In this document: piece by piece, positions 23,781 to 31,976 of the stretch | Layout: each line of letters opens with the position of its first letter | Numbering within the stretch: the first letter of the stretch is position 1 | DNA from: Chloroflexota bacterium | Lineage (GTDB): Bacteria > Chloroflexota > Anaerolineae > CG2-30-64-16 | Direction of reading: 5' to 3' | NCBI GenBank assembly: GCA_016876015.1 | Contig: VGOD01000001.1 | Coordinates: forward strand, 1 to 64,000 | Length of the DNA stretch: 64,000 nucleotides | Notes under the pieces: model-generated | Seen by the model: the letters and a program-made list of their open reading frames with translations, nothing else | Database searches by the model: none | Told to the model about the DNA's origin: nothing | Program-made: the position numbers and the translations under genes

Positions 23781-26210
23781 TCAATCGGAGCGCAGCCGCA
23801 GATAGAACGCCGCGGTCGCGGGCAGGGTACACGTGCTATCCGCGCAAAGCGCGCGGAACTCCACCAGTTGCCCTGGATTGATCGGCCAGTCAATCTGTCC
23901 GTCGGCGTCGTCGGCGATCTGCGTCACCGCGATCTTGATCGTCAGCACCGTTTGGCCTGCGAAGCCAGCGCCGACGAACAACGGGTTGATGCCATCCACC
24001 AGCAGATGCCAGCCCGGTTGATCGCCGGGCGTGGCGCCATCCAGGTCCGGCAGCATGATGACCTCATTGACGATGCCCTGGGCGATCAGCTCGCTCGCAT
24101 TCAGCGGCGTCGTGATCAGATTCAGGACGATCTGCCTGGAAGCGGTGCGGCCGTCGCTGGCGACCGCGCGCAGGACATAGGTTTGGCCGTTTCCCGCCGG
24201 GCAGACCTGCTGCGCTCCTTGGCCAACGACGCCCTGTTCGGGCCCATCAGCCAGCAAGTAGATCGCCTGCACATCTTGAACCGCCCAGTGCAGGGTCGTA
24301 CATTTGTCGGGTTGCAGCGCGTATTGTTCGACCCAGAAGCGCATCAGGATCTTGTCGGCCGCCGCAACCGTGATGGTCAGCCGCTTGGTGGCGATCCCGC
24401 CTGAGGCGTCCACCACGCGCAGATCGTACTCGGTCGTCGTCTGCGGACAGACCTTGCGCGAGGCCTCGCCGGCGACCCCCTCGTCATTCAGATATACCGC
24501 GCTGACATTCACCGCCCGCCAGTGCAGAACTGTGCACTTGCCCTGAGTGATCTCGTAGTCGTCGGCCGTGAACTCGATGGCGGCCTGGGCAGCAGTGCTC
24601 ACGGTGATCGTCACCCGGCGATCTTGCGTTCCAGCGCTATCGCTCACGCGCAACGTGTAGATGGTGGTGGCGGTCGGACATACCTTGCGATCCTCGGCGC
24701 CCGTCACCGGCCGATCGTCCAGATAGACCGCGGTGACGTTGTCTACCTTCCAATGCAACATCGTGCAGTCGCCCGGCGCCAGCACATAGCGATCGGCCCA
24801 GAAGACGCTGGCCCAGGCCGGGCGGGTGGGCGTGGCGGTGGCGCTGACGGCTGTCGGCGTGGGCGACAGATCGGCTGCGGGCGTGGGCGTGCGCTCGCCT
24901 GGCGGGATGCGACGCGTCGGCGTGGCCGGGGTCGTCGCGGTCGGCGTCGCCATGCCGCGGCCCGGTTCCTGGCCGATCGGCTGGCTGGTGGGGGTTGACG
25001 TGGGCCGCGGCGTGGGCGTGGAGGTGGCCGGCAGCGCCAGCTTGACAGTGACCTCGTTGCTGACAGCCACATAGCGTCCCTGGAACTCAGCCTCCAGGAT
25101 GATGCGGTAGTCCCCCAGCCCTCCCTGCGCCAGGATCTCGGCCAGGGGCAGCGTCGTTTCCTTGGCAGACAGGTGGCGGAACGGCTGGCCGTTGAGCGCC
25201 ACATTCCAGCGCAGCGCCGATCCGCCGGTCAAAGCTGGCCGCACCACATCTGCGCCTACGATGCGGATCGGTACGACCAGCGTGTATTCGACGCTGCTGC
25301 TCAACTGGCGGGTCGGCGCTGCGGCGTCCTCGACGATCAGCACGGCGTAGAGACGGCTCGTGCTGCCGGGGGCCGCATCCAGGTCGGCCGGCGCCATCTC
25401 GAAGACATAGGAGAACTCGATGACCCCCTGGGCTTGAGCAGGGTTGGGCTTGAACCAGAGCACGACCTCGGCCACGGTCCTGTCGAGCGCCTCATCGCCG
25501 CTCACCTGGCCGGCGCCGCCCGAGATGTCGCGCTTGAGCAGCAGTCTGGCCGGCACGTAGTCGTGCTGCAGAGCCGGCAAGGCCGAAAAGCGATACTGTC
25601 CCGCCACAGCCATTGGCGTGGTCTGGCGACCTGGCTCGACCGGTGGGATGACCAACGCCAACGCGGCGTCGGCCATGCGCCAACGGCCGAGGACGGCGAA
25701 CACGCCGGGCTGGGCGGCCCCCATCTGCATCGAGGCGTCAGTCAGGCGGCCGCCGGCGCGTTCCCAGGCGCGACCGTTCCAGCGATAGGCTGCGAAGTCA
25801 TATTCATCCGGGCTGACCTGGGCCGGCAGCGGCAACGTGAGCCGGGCGACGCCGATCAAAGCGCCGCCTTCCAGGGAGAATTGGTACGCCCGACCGATGA
25901 TGCTGCGCGGGATCGGCGCACGCGGAGGCGCATCGAGCACGCGCAACGTGACCACGGCTGGCTCGGTCAGCGCATCCGGCGGCAGGATCACCTCTGCGCC
26001 ATCCCGCAAGCCGACATTGCCCCCCTCTTCGGGCCGCACGGCTGCCGTCACGCTCTTTTCGGGCCGCGCCTCAGCGCGCGCGGTCGCGGCCGGGGGCCTG
26101 GTCGTGGGCGTCGGGGTCGTCCGGCCGCAGGCAACCAGGATCAGCGGCCCAAGCATCAGGAGCAAGATGAGAGCGGCGATGCGCCGCCGGTAGCGAGACG
26201 GATTAGCCAT
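23781..26210 (-). CDS. exported lipoprotein with ZU5-like domain, Thr-Pro linker and three Cys-paired repeats
   Basis: 809 residues. The start has a lipoprotein signal ending in LILVACG, so Cys28 would be lipidated by Lgt. Residues about 50-180 (NVGLRDGAEVILPPDALTEPAVVTLRV) resemble a ZU5-type domain. A middle part of unknown fold is followed by a Thr/Pro linker. Three tandem Ig-like repeats of about 90 residues follow, each with C-T-LHW-V-V-AVYL and later CP--T-Y-LRV (for example GDCTMLHWKVDNVTAVYLDD), so each probably has one disulfide. The C-terminal domain is unrecognised. It looks like a surface adhesin or scaffold. The ATG is placed by a promoter ending seven bases before it. Confidence 0.8.
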   Translation of the reverse strand: MANPSRYRRRIAALILLLMLGPLILVACGRTTPTPTTRPPAATARAEARPEKSVTAAVRPEEGGNVGLRDGAEVILPPDALTEPAVVTLRVLDAPPRAPIPRSIIGRAYQFSLEGGALIGVARLTLPLPAQVSPDEYDFAAYRWNGRAWERAGGRLTDASMQMGAAQPGVFAVLGRWRMADAALALVIPPVEPGRQTTPMAVAGQYRFSALPALQHDYVPARLLLKRDISGGAGQVSGDEALDRTVAEVVLWFKPNPAQAQGVIEFSYVFEMAPADLDAAPGSTSRLYAVLIVEDAAAPTRQLSSSVEYTLVVPIRIVGADVVRPALTGGSALRWNVALNGQPFRHLSAKETTLPLAEILAQGGLGDYRIILEAEFQGRYVAVSNEVTVKLALPATSTPTPRPTSTPTSQPIGQEPGRGMATPTATTPATPTRRIPPGERTPTPAADLSPTPTAVSATATPTRPAWASVFWADRYVLAPGDCTMLHWKVDNVTAVYLDDRPVTGAEDRKVCPTATTIYTLRVSDSAGTQDRRVTITVSTAAQAAIEFTADDYEITQGKCTVLHWRAVNVSAVYLNDEGVAGEASRKVCPQTTTEYDLRVVDASGGIATKRLTITVAAADKILMRFWVEQYALQPDKCTTLHWAVQDVQAIYLLADGPEQGVVGQGAQQVCPAGNGQTYVLRAVASDGRTASRQIVLNLITTPLNASELIAQGIVNEVIMLPDLDGATPGDQPGWHLLVDGINPLFVGAGFAGQTVLTIKIAVTQIADDADGQIDWPINPGQLVEFRALCADSTCTLPATAAFYLRLRSD

Positions 26211-26217
26211 AGCGCAG

Positions 26218-26246
26218 AGTCTAAAGCGGCTGGGGATAGTTGTCAA
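26218..26246 (-). promoter_or_regulatory. leaderless-type promoter of the lipoprotein gene
   Basis: On the minus strand TTGACA (26246-26241), a 17-base spacer, TAGACT (26223-26218), then seven bases to the ATG at 26210. Transcription would begin at or next to the start codon. Confidence 0.75.
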
Positions 26247-26256
26247 GTGCGGCCGC

Positions 26257-26285
26257 TTGCAAAATCACGCCGCCTGGGTGATAAT
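26257..26285 (+). promoter_or_regulatory. promoter of the secreted glycoside hydrolase gene
   Basis: TTGCAA (26257-26262), a 17-base spacer and GATAAT (26280-26285), 41 bases before the ATG at 26327. It is divergent from the lipoprotein promoter. Confidence 0.55.
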
Positions 26286-26326
26286 AACCATATCTGGGCG
26301 ATGCTTGATACCAAAGGATGTCAAAT

Positions 26327-27856
26327 ATGTCGCGTTCTACTCGCGTGCAGTTGCGTTTCAGTCTTTTCCTCATTGCCAGCCTGACGCTGGCTCTGCTGCC
26401 GGCCTCGGCCTCGGCCACGGCCAGTCCCCCGCGCACCACGTCTGTCTATGGGATGGATATTTTTGGCCTGGGCTGGCAGTGGTCATTCCCGCGCATAGAT
26501 GCCTACCCGCGCATGTCGGGCTCGATCCGGTTGGATATGCTCGACAGCGCCATCCGCCAGGCGGCCGAAGCGGGTGTGCGCTGGAACCGCCTGACGGTGT
26601 GGTGGTGCATGGTGGAGCCGGAACGCGGCCAGTGGTTTTGGGATGACGTAGATGCAGCCATTCAGATCAGCCGCAACTACGGCATCGAGACGGTTCCCAC
26701 GATCTTGTATCCTCCCTATTGGGCGGTTGCCGGTGCGCCCTACGCGCCGGAGTGCGTCAACAACAGCCGCAAGAACTACCCACCGACGAATCCGGCCGAT
26801 TGGGAGAACTTCGTGCGCACGATGGTGCGGCGCTACGGACCGGCCGGCAAGAACGTCGTGCGCTACTGGGAGATCTGGAACGAGCCGGATTTGCCGGAGT
26901 TTCTCTCGATGGTGAACGATCCCGGCGATGGAACAGTGCAGGTCTACGCCGACCTGTTGAAGCGGGCCACGGCCATCATCCGGGCCGAGTCGCCCGGCGC
27001 GCAAATTCTCATCGGCGGACTGTCAGACATCAGGGGGCCGGAGTTCCTGGACAAGCTGCTGCAATTACGCGGCCCCCTGGACGTGCGCGGGGACTTCGAT
27101 GTGGTGTCGCTCCATGCCTACAGCAACCACAGCCTCAAGATCAGACTGATTCGGGATGTGCTGGTGAAACATGGTCTGCAGCACCTTCCGCTGTGGGATA
27201 CCGAGCTGAATTTCCTGGGTTGGTCGTATGAACAGGCGCAGGTCGGGCTGCCGGGTCTCTACCAGCTCATGCAGACCCTGGGCGTCTCGCGCTCGTTCTG
27301 GTATCTGGGCACCACCACGCGCTGGGGGCCGGGCATTTTTAACGAGCGCTATCCGGAGTGGGATCCGATCCCATTCACGCCCAGCCCCTTCTACCCGACC
27401 TTCAAGGCTCAAGCCGCGCCCTCGCGTTTGCCAGGGAAACCGATCGTGCTGGAGCCGGTCGGCACGCTGAAGAGCGCGCAGCCTCGTTTCCAGTGGCAGG
27501 CGCCGCCAACAGGCGTCTATCCGTTGGCGGGCTACAAGCTGCTGGTGGACAACAAGCTCTTTCTGAACGCGACGCTGTTCGCCAATCCTGGCCTGGACGT
27601 GTGGGTGTCGGACGGCTTTGCGACCTATCTGCCGCTCGCCACAGGCGGACGCGGGCGCGATCTCATCGGCGCCAACCTGAGCGCGGGAGCGGTCGCGGCC
27701 GCAACGCGCGGCCATACGCCGGTCGCGCCGCTGGCCTGGGGGGCTCACTACTGGCGCGTTGCGGCCGTGGACGTGCAGGGCAACGTCGGCCCCTACAGCG
27801 ACCCCGTGGCCTTCTTCATCCGGCCGGCCCACTCGGTTTACATCCCCCTGCCGTAG
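26327..27856 (+). CDS. secreted clan GH-A glycoside hydrolase (GH39/GH5-like)
   Basis: 509 residues with a signal peptide (LRFSLFLIASLTLALLPASASA). The barrel has VRWNRLTVWWCMVEPERGQWFWDDVDAAI at the start, the acid/base motif YWEIWNEPDL (Glu near residue 186) and the nucleophile segment LPLWDTELNFLGW (Glu near 293), as in clan GH-A enzymes. A C-terminal domain of about 140 residues (LEPVGTLKSAQPRFQWQAP to HSVYIPLP) is probably a beta-sandwich. ATG 26327 is preferred to 26318 because AAAGG is nine bases away. The substrate is not predictable; other genes in the window point to plant cell-wall glycans. Confidence 0.8.
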   Translation: MSRSTRVQLRFSLFLIASLTLALLPASASATASPPRTTSVYGMDIFGLGWQWSFPRIDAYPRMSGSIRLDMLDSAIRQAAEAGVRWNRLTVWWCMVEPERGQWFWDDVDAAIQISRNYGIETVPTILYPPYWAVAGAPYAPECVNNSRKNYPPTNPADWENFVRTMVRRYGPAGKNVVRYWEIWNEPDLPEFLSMVNDPGDGTVQVYADLLKRATAIIRAESPGAQILIGGLSDIRGPEFLDKLLQLRGPLDVRGDFDVVSLHAYSNHSLKIRLIRDVLVKHGLQHLPLWDTELNFLGWSYEQAQVGLPGLYQLMQTLGVSRSFWYLGTTTRWGPGIFNERYPEWDPIPFTPSPFYPTFKAQAAPSRLPGKPIVLEPVGTLKSAQPRFQWQAPPTGVYPLAGYKLLVDNKLFLNATLFANPGLDVWVSDGFATYLPLATGGRGRDLIGANLSAGAVAAATRGHTPVAPLAWGAHYWRVAAVDVQGNVGPYSDPVAFFIRPAHSVYIPLP

Positions 27857-27880
27857 TGAATCGTGCGCCAGGCGCTTCGT

Positions 27881-28393
27881 TCAGCGGCCAACGACCAGCC
27901 GCGCCAGCTCTCCCAACCAGCGCGGCACGCGCTCGGCAAGGCGTTTGCGATACAGGACCATCATCAGCAGCACCCAGGCGATGATCAACAGGCCGAGCCG
28001 GGGGAGATAGGTAAACAAGATCACGGCCGCGGCCAGGTCTATCATGCGCAAGAAGAGGATCACGACCGACTTGCGCCGATAGATTAGCCCGGCTGCGATG
28101 GCCGCGACAGCGAAAGCCAACGCGCCGATCTTCGGGACGAAGCCCGCCAGCGCCAGGTAGGCAAATTCGCCGGCGTACAAGACGACATCCACGGGGAACT
28201 CGTGTGCGCCGAGACGGGTCGGCCGATTGGCGCGCCGCGCGGCCCAACCGTCCAACTGATCCGTAGTCCAGGCGCCCCAGAGCACCCCTACGGCCACGGG
28301 CAACGTTTCTGGCCCCCGAAAGCCCAACCAGATGAGGATGCTTGCGGCGACGATGCGCGCCAGCGTGAACAGATCGGCTGCCAGAGCTAACAT
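27881..28393 (-). CDS. CDP-alcohol phosphatidyltransferase family protein with a degenerate active site
   Basis: 170 residues with about five membrane helices. The family motif D-x2-D-G-x2-A-R-x8-G-x3-D-x3-D is present as DQLDGWAARRANRPTRLGAHEFPVDVV: the first two aspartates, DG, AR and G fit, but the third aspartate is replaced by Phe and the fourth is shifted by one. Aspartates three and four bind metal and act in catalysis, so the enzyme may be inactive or altered. A TATACT box sits seven bases before the ATG, another leaderless arrangement. Its tail (about 27858-27885) shares a GCGCCAGGCGCTTCG word with the hairpin at 28419-28459. Confidence 0.7.
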   Translation of the reverse strand: MLALAADLFTLARIVAASILIWLGFRGPETLPVAVGVLWGAWTTDQLDGWAARRANRPTRLGAHEFPVDVVLYAGEFAYLALAGFVPKIGALAFAVAAIAAGLIYRRKSVVILFLRMIDLAAAVILFTYLPRLGLLIIAWVLLMMVLYRKRLAERVPRWLGELARLVVGR

Positions 28394-28418
28394 ACGTTAG
28401 AGTATACCACATGAGATT

Positions 28419-28459
28419 CCCCACGCGCCAGGCGCTTCGGAAGCGCCTGGCGCGTGGGG
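28419..28459. terminator. 19-bp perfect stem-loop between divergent promoter and ROK gene end
   Basis: CCCCACGCGCCAGGCGCTT pairs perfectly with AAGCGCCTGGCGCGTGGGG around a CGG loop. It lies eight bases after the ROK gene stop on that gene's strand, and upstream of the CDP-alcohol gene. No T-run follows. It may be a terminator for the sugar-acid operon or a palindromic repeat. Confidence 0.55.
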
Positions 28460-28466
28460 GTGGAAC

Positions 28467-29432
28467 TCACCCCAGTTGGCGCGCCAGCCACGCGCAGCCG
28501 AGGATTGGGCCGTCATCGCCCAGCTCGGAGCAGACGATGCGCACGCGACTGGCGACCGAGCGAAAGCAGTGACGCGGCACGGCCGCGCGCGCCGGCTCCA
28601 ACAGCAGGTCGCCGCACCTGGCGACGCTGCTGCCGATCACGTATAGATCCACATCCATCAGCATCGCCAGCGATGCGATCGCGGTGCCCAACGCTTCGCC
28701 CGCCTCTGCCAGCACGCCCAGGGCCAGTGGATCGCCCATGGCTGCGCGCTGCGTCACCAGCTCGCCGTGGATGATTTCGGGCCGCTCGGCCTGGGGCGCG
28801 TGGCGACTAGCCAGCGCCCGCGCGTAGCGGGCGGCCAGCGCCGGGCCCGAGGTGAAGGTCTCCACGCAGCCGACGTTCCCGCACGCGCAGCGGTCGCCGG
28901 CCGGGTCAATGGTGATGTGGCCCACCTCGCCGGCCGAGTTGTGCGGCCCGCGATAGAGCTCGCCGCCGATGATCATAGCCGCGCCAACCCCCGTGCCGAC
29001 GACGATGTAGACCATGTCGGCTGCGCCGCGGCCCGCGCCATAGTAGTACTCGCCGAGCGCGGCGGCCTTGGCGTCGTGCTCTAGCCGCACCGGCAGACCG
29101 GTCGCGTCCGCGACCATCTGGCGCAAGGGGATGTCGCGCCAGCCGGTCAGGTTGGGCGGCTCAATGAGCACGCCTGAGCGGTGATCCAGCGGGCCAGGCG
29201 AGCAGATGCCGATGCCCGCCACGCAGCGTTCGTCCGGCGCGGCCTGCCGCAGCTCAGCCACGGCGGCCGCCATGCGCGCCACTGCCGCCTGTGGGCCGGC
29301 CGGCGCCAGGGTGGGCAGACGCCGCCGGCCGATCACGCGGTTTTGGGGGTCCACCAGGCCCAGCGCGATCTTGCTGGCGCCCAGGTCAATGCCGATGACC
29401 CAGGCCGGTTGTTCGCTGGCAAGGTCGTTCAT
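28467..29432 (-). CDS. ROK family sugar kinase or regulator
   Basis: 321 residues. WVIGIDLGASKIALGLVD is the ATP phosphate loop, VRLEHDAKAAALGEYYYGAG carries the catalytic Asp, GTGVGAAMIIGGELYRG and GEVGHITIDPAG are family motifs, and CACGNVGCVETF is the ROK zinc-binding motif. No N-terminal helix-turn-helix precedes the kinase, so a glucokinase- or mannokinase-like enzyme is more likely than a repressor. The ATG follows the enolase-family stop with one base between (TGAGATG), so it is translated as part of the sugar-acid operon, and it is the last gene. Confidence 0.9.
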   Translation of the reverse strand: MNDLASEQPAWVIGIDLGASKIALGLVDPQNRVIGRRRLPTLAPAGPQAAVARMAAAVAELRQAAPDERCVAGIGICSPGPLDHRSGVLIEPPNLTGWRDIPLRQMVADATGLPVRLEHDAKAAALGEYYYGAGRGAADMVYIVVGTGVGAAMIIGGELYRGPHNSAGEVGHITIDPAGDRCACGNVGCVETFTSGPALAARYARALASRHAPQAERPEIIHGELVTQRAAMGDPLALGVLAEAGEALGTAIASLAMLMDVDLYVIGSSVARCGDLLLEPARAAVPRHCFRSVASRVRIVCSELGDDGPILGCAWLARQLG

Positions 29433-29433
29433 C

Positions 29434-30753
29434 TCACCGGTCCCAACGCCGATCGGGCTGCCAAAAGCCGAGCTTGGGCGTGTTCCATTCATCGGTCGGC
29501 TCGAAGAGGCCAGGCGTCCGCAGGTTCGCCTCGATGCCCGTGTAGTTCAGGTCTATGCCCAGGCCGGGCTTGTCGGGCACGCGCACGTAGCCGTCTTCTA
29601 ACAGCGGCTCTGGCAGGCCGGTCGCCAGTCCAGGCCAGAACGGCAGATCCAGGCCATGGTGTTCGAGCGCGACGAGGCTGGGGATCGCGGCCGCGGTGTG
29701 CAGGTTGGCCATGAAAGCGATGGGCGACCCGGCGAAGTGCAACGCGGTGGGCAGGCCGTATCGCTCGCCGTAATCCGCGATCTTCTTGGTCTCGGCCATG
29801 CCGCCGGCCGTCAGCAGGTCGGGATGGAGGATGTCCACCGCACGCGTCTCGATGAGCTGGCGGAAGCCGTCCCACAGGTACAGTTCCTCACCGGCCGCGG
29901 TGGGCACGTTGATCGCCGCGGTGACGTGGCGATGCCCCTCGATGTCCCACCAGGGCATCGGGTCCTCCATCCATGCCAGGCCAAACGGCTCCAGCGCCTT
30001 GCCCAGGCGAATGACCTCCTTGGCGGTCATGTAGCCGTGGCCGAAGTGGTCAATGCAGAGCGAGACATCCCAGCCGACCGCCTGGCGCACGGCCGCTGCG
30101 ATCTCGGCCATGCGAGCGATGCCCGCATCGGTGACGCGGCTGCCGTAACTGCTGCCCGGCGCACGCCAGCGCAACCCCATGGCGTATTCATCGCGCGGGG
30201 GTGCGCCGATCAGCCCGTTGGGCGTGGCCGCGAGCACGCCGGGGCCGATGTCGAACTTGATAAAAGTCAGCCCCAGCGCCTTGCGACCCAGAACCCGCTC
30301 GACGTAGGCCGCCGGCGTTGGCTCGGCCGGGGTGGGCGTGTCCGCGTAGATGCGCACGCGGTCGCGGTATTTGCCGCCCAGGAACTGATAGCACGGCACG
30401 CCGTAGGCCTTGCCGGCCAGGTCCCACAGCGCGATCTCGATGCCGGACACGCCGCCGCCTTCGCGACCCCAATTGCCGAACCGCTTGATGCTGCGGAAAA
30501 TCATATCCACGTTGCAAGGGTTCTGGCCGACCAGGAGGCTCTTGAATTGGAGGGCGTTTTCCTTGTGTCCGGCGTCCCGCACCTCGCCGATGCCGTAGAT
30601 GCCCTGGTTGGTGTCCAGGCGGATGATGGGATAGTCGTAATTGCTGCACACCACCGCCACGCGCAGATCGGTGATCTTGAGCTGCGATGGGCTGGAACCG
30701 GTCTTCACCTTGTCCAGGCTGCGTTCGGCTGCCTCGTGAATAGGGTCTTTCAT
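29434..30753 (-). CDS. enolase-superfamily sugar-acid dehydratase (mandelate racemase/muconate lactonizing type)
   Basis: 439 residues. LKITDLRVAVVCSNYDYPIIRLDTNQGIYGIGEV is the capping domain. The barrel has LTFIKFDIGPG (base on strand 2), VSLCIDHFGHGYM (metal ligand, strand 3), FGLAWMEDPMPWW (metal ligand, strand 4), VPTAAGEELYL (strand 5), ILHPDLLTAGGMAETKK and ALHFAGSPIAFMANLHTAAA. These enzymes dehydrate sugar acids such as rhamnonate or galactarate. ATGA overlap with the DUF362 gene upstream couples their translation. A DHDPS-family gene in the same operon could cleave the 2-keto-3-deoxy product. Confidence 0.85.
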   Translation of the reverse strand: MKDPIHEAAERSLDKVKTGSSPSQLKITDLRVAVVCSNYDYPIIRLDTNQGIYGIGEVRDAGHKENALQFKSLLVGQNPCNVDMIFRSIKRFGNWGREGGGVSGIEIALWDLAGKAYGVPCYQFLGGKYRDRVRIYADTPTPAEPTPAAYVERVLGRKALGLTFIKFDIGPGVLAATPNGLIGAPPRDEYAMGLRWRAPGSSYGSRVTDAGIARMAEIAAAVRQAVGWDVSLCIDHFGHGYMTAKEVIRLGKALEPFGLAWMEDPMPWWDIEGHRHVTAAINVPTAAGEELYLWDGFRQLIETRAVDILHPDLLTAGGMAETKKIADYGERYGLPTALHFAGSPIAFMANLHTAAAIPSLVALEHHGLDLPFWPGLATGLPEPLLEDGYVRVPDKPGLGIDLNYTGIEANLRTPGLFEPTDEWNTPKLGFWQPDRRWDR

Positions 30754-31973
30754 GCGGCGCACCTCTGTAGCGTCTCCTCGTAGACCTCGAAATGCTCCCC
30801 TTCGGCTTCTTCGGGGTCAACGTATTTCAGCCACATGGCCTGGCCGGGATGCTCGCCCGACAGCAGCCTGCGGCTGGTCAACAGCTCGCCCGTCGTGCTG
30901 GCCCATTGCACCTGGCCCATCTGCAACAGGATGTAGTGGCCCGCGTACTGCTCCGCGATCGCATGGCGATGATCACGGTAGAAGAGCGCCTGCTCTGCGG
31001 TGGTGCGCCGCCAACTGACGACCGTTTCCTGGGGGTCGGTGGTCTTGGCGAAAAAGCGGCCCAGCGGCGCCTGGACCTCGGAGAGGAAGTCAATTGCGCT
31101 CAAGTCAACGGTCCCGAAGCCGCCCTCGGCCGCGACGAGCAGGGCGTTGCGGTCCCGATGGAACGGTTCCGTCAGCCAGTCTGACCGGGGGTCGTGCCCC
31201 ATCAGGTAGGCAGCGCAGGCATCGGTCGCGATCACCTGGTCGCCCGCGATCAGCGTGTTGCAGATGCGCGGCTGGTCGCCGGCGCCCCACTCCTCGCCGG
31301 CCTGGCACACCAACCCATCCACGATGTTGAGCGCGGGGTCGAAGATGCGCCCCAGGTCGGCCAGCATGTAGGGCATGCGCACCAGGTGATGATAGTAGGC
31401 GCGCGGCCGGCCGGCCGGCGGCAGCGGCATCAGGCCGAAGAGGTTCTTCAGGCAGAGGGTGACGCCCATGAACAGGTGGTTCTTGAGCTTCTGGACCGAT
31501 ACCAGCGCATCGGCCTCGACGCACGAACGCGGCGCGGGGTAGCGGTCGAACATCCGGCCGCCGGCCGGCGTCTCGACCCACACGACCGGGGCTGTGTGGC
31601 CGTTGACGAACGGCACGTCAAATTCGCGCAACACGGGCAAGATGGTGACGCACGACTCTGGGGCCGAATCTGGATCGGGCCGATTCACCCCGACATCAAT
31701 CGCGAAGAGCTCCGCGCGCGTGCGCTCGCGCAGCAGGCGCAACGTGGCGTGCGCCACCGGATCGCTGACCAACTGCTGGCGATGGCCCTCGTGCATCACG
31801 ACCTTGCTGGCGGTCCAGTCCTGGTTGAACTTGATGCCGATCCGCCGGGCCTTGCCCAGCCGTTCCCATGCGCGCTCGAGCGGCGCAGTAGCCCGGCCGA
31901 GCGCGGCGTACACCGCGTCATCGGCCGACCGATAGTCACAGTGGACAGCACGAACGCGATATGACTTCTCCAC
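30750..31973 (-). CDS. DUF362 family protein
   Basis: 407 residues. RIGIKFNQDWTASK near residue 45, HATLRLLRERT, VSVQKLKNHLFMGVTLCLKNLFGLMP and LNIVDGLVCQAGEEWGAGDQ, then LIAGDQVIATDACAAYLMG, match the DUF362 domain, whose biochemical function is unknown. There is no ferredoxin domain in this version. The C-terminal part (AEQALFYRDHRHAIAEQYAGHYILLQMG) is specific to this subgroup. It sits between a DHDPS-family and an enolase-family gene, with ATGA coupling to the latter and a three-base gap to the former, so it is probably involved in the same sugar-acid pathway. Confidence 0.8.
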   Translation of the reverse strand: MEKSYRVRAVHCDYRSADDAVYAALGRATAPLERAWERLGKARRIGIKFNQDWTASKVVMHEGHRQQLVSDPVAHATLRLLRERTRAELFAIDVGVNRPDPDSAPESCVTILPVLREFDVPFVNGHTAPVVWVETPAGGRMFDRYPAPRSCVEADALVSVQKLKNHLFMGVTLCLKNLFGLMPLPPAGRPRAYYHHLVRMPYMLADLGRIFDPALNIVDGLVCQAGEEWGAGDQPRICNTLIAGDQVIATDACAAYLMGHDPRSDWLTEPFHRDRNALLVAAEGGFGTVDLSAIDFLSEVQAPLGRFFAKTTDPQETVVSWRRTTAEQALFYRDHRHAIAEQYAGHYILLQMGQVQWASTTGELLTSRRLLSGEHPGQAMWLKYVDPEEAEGEHFEVYEETLQRCAA

Positions 31974-31976
31974 GGC

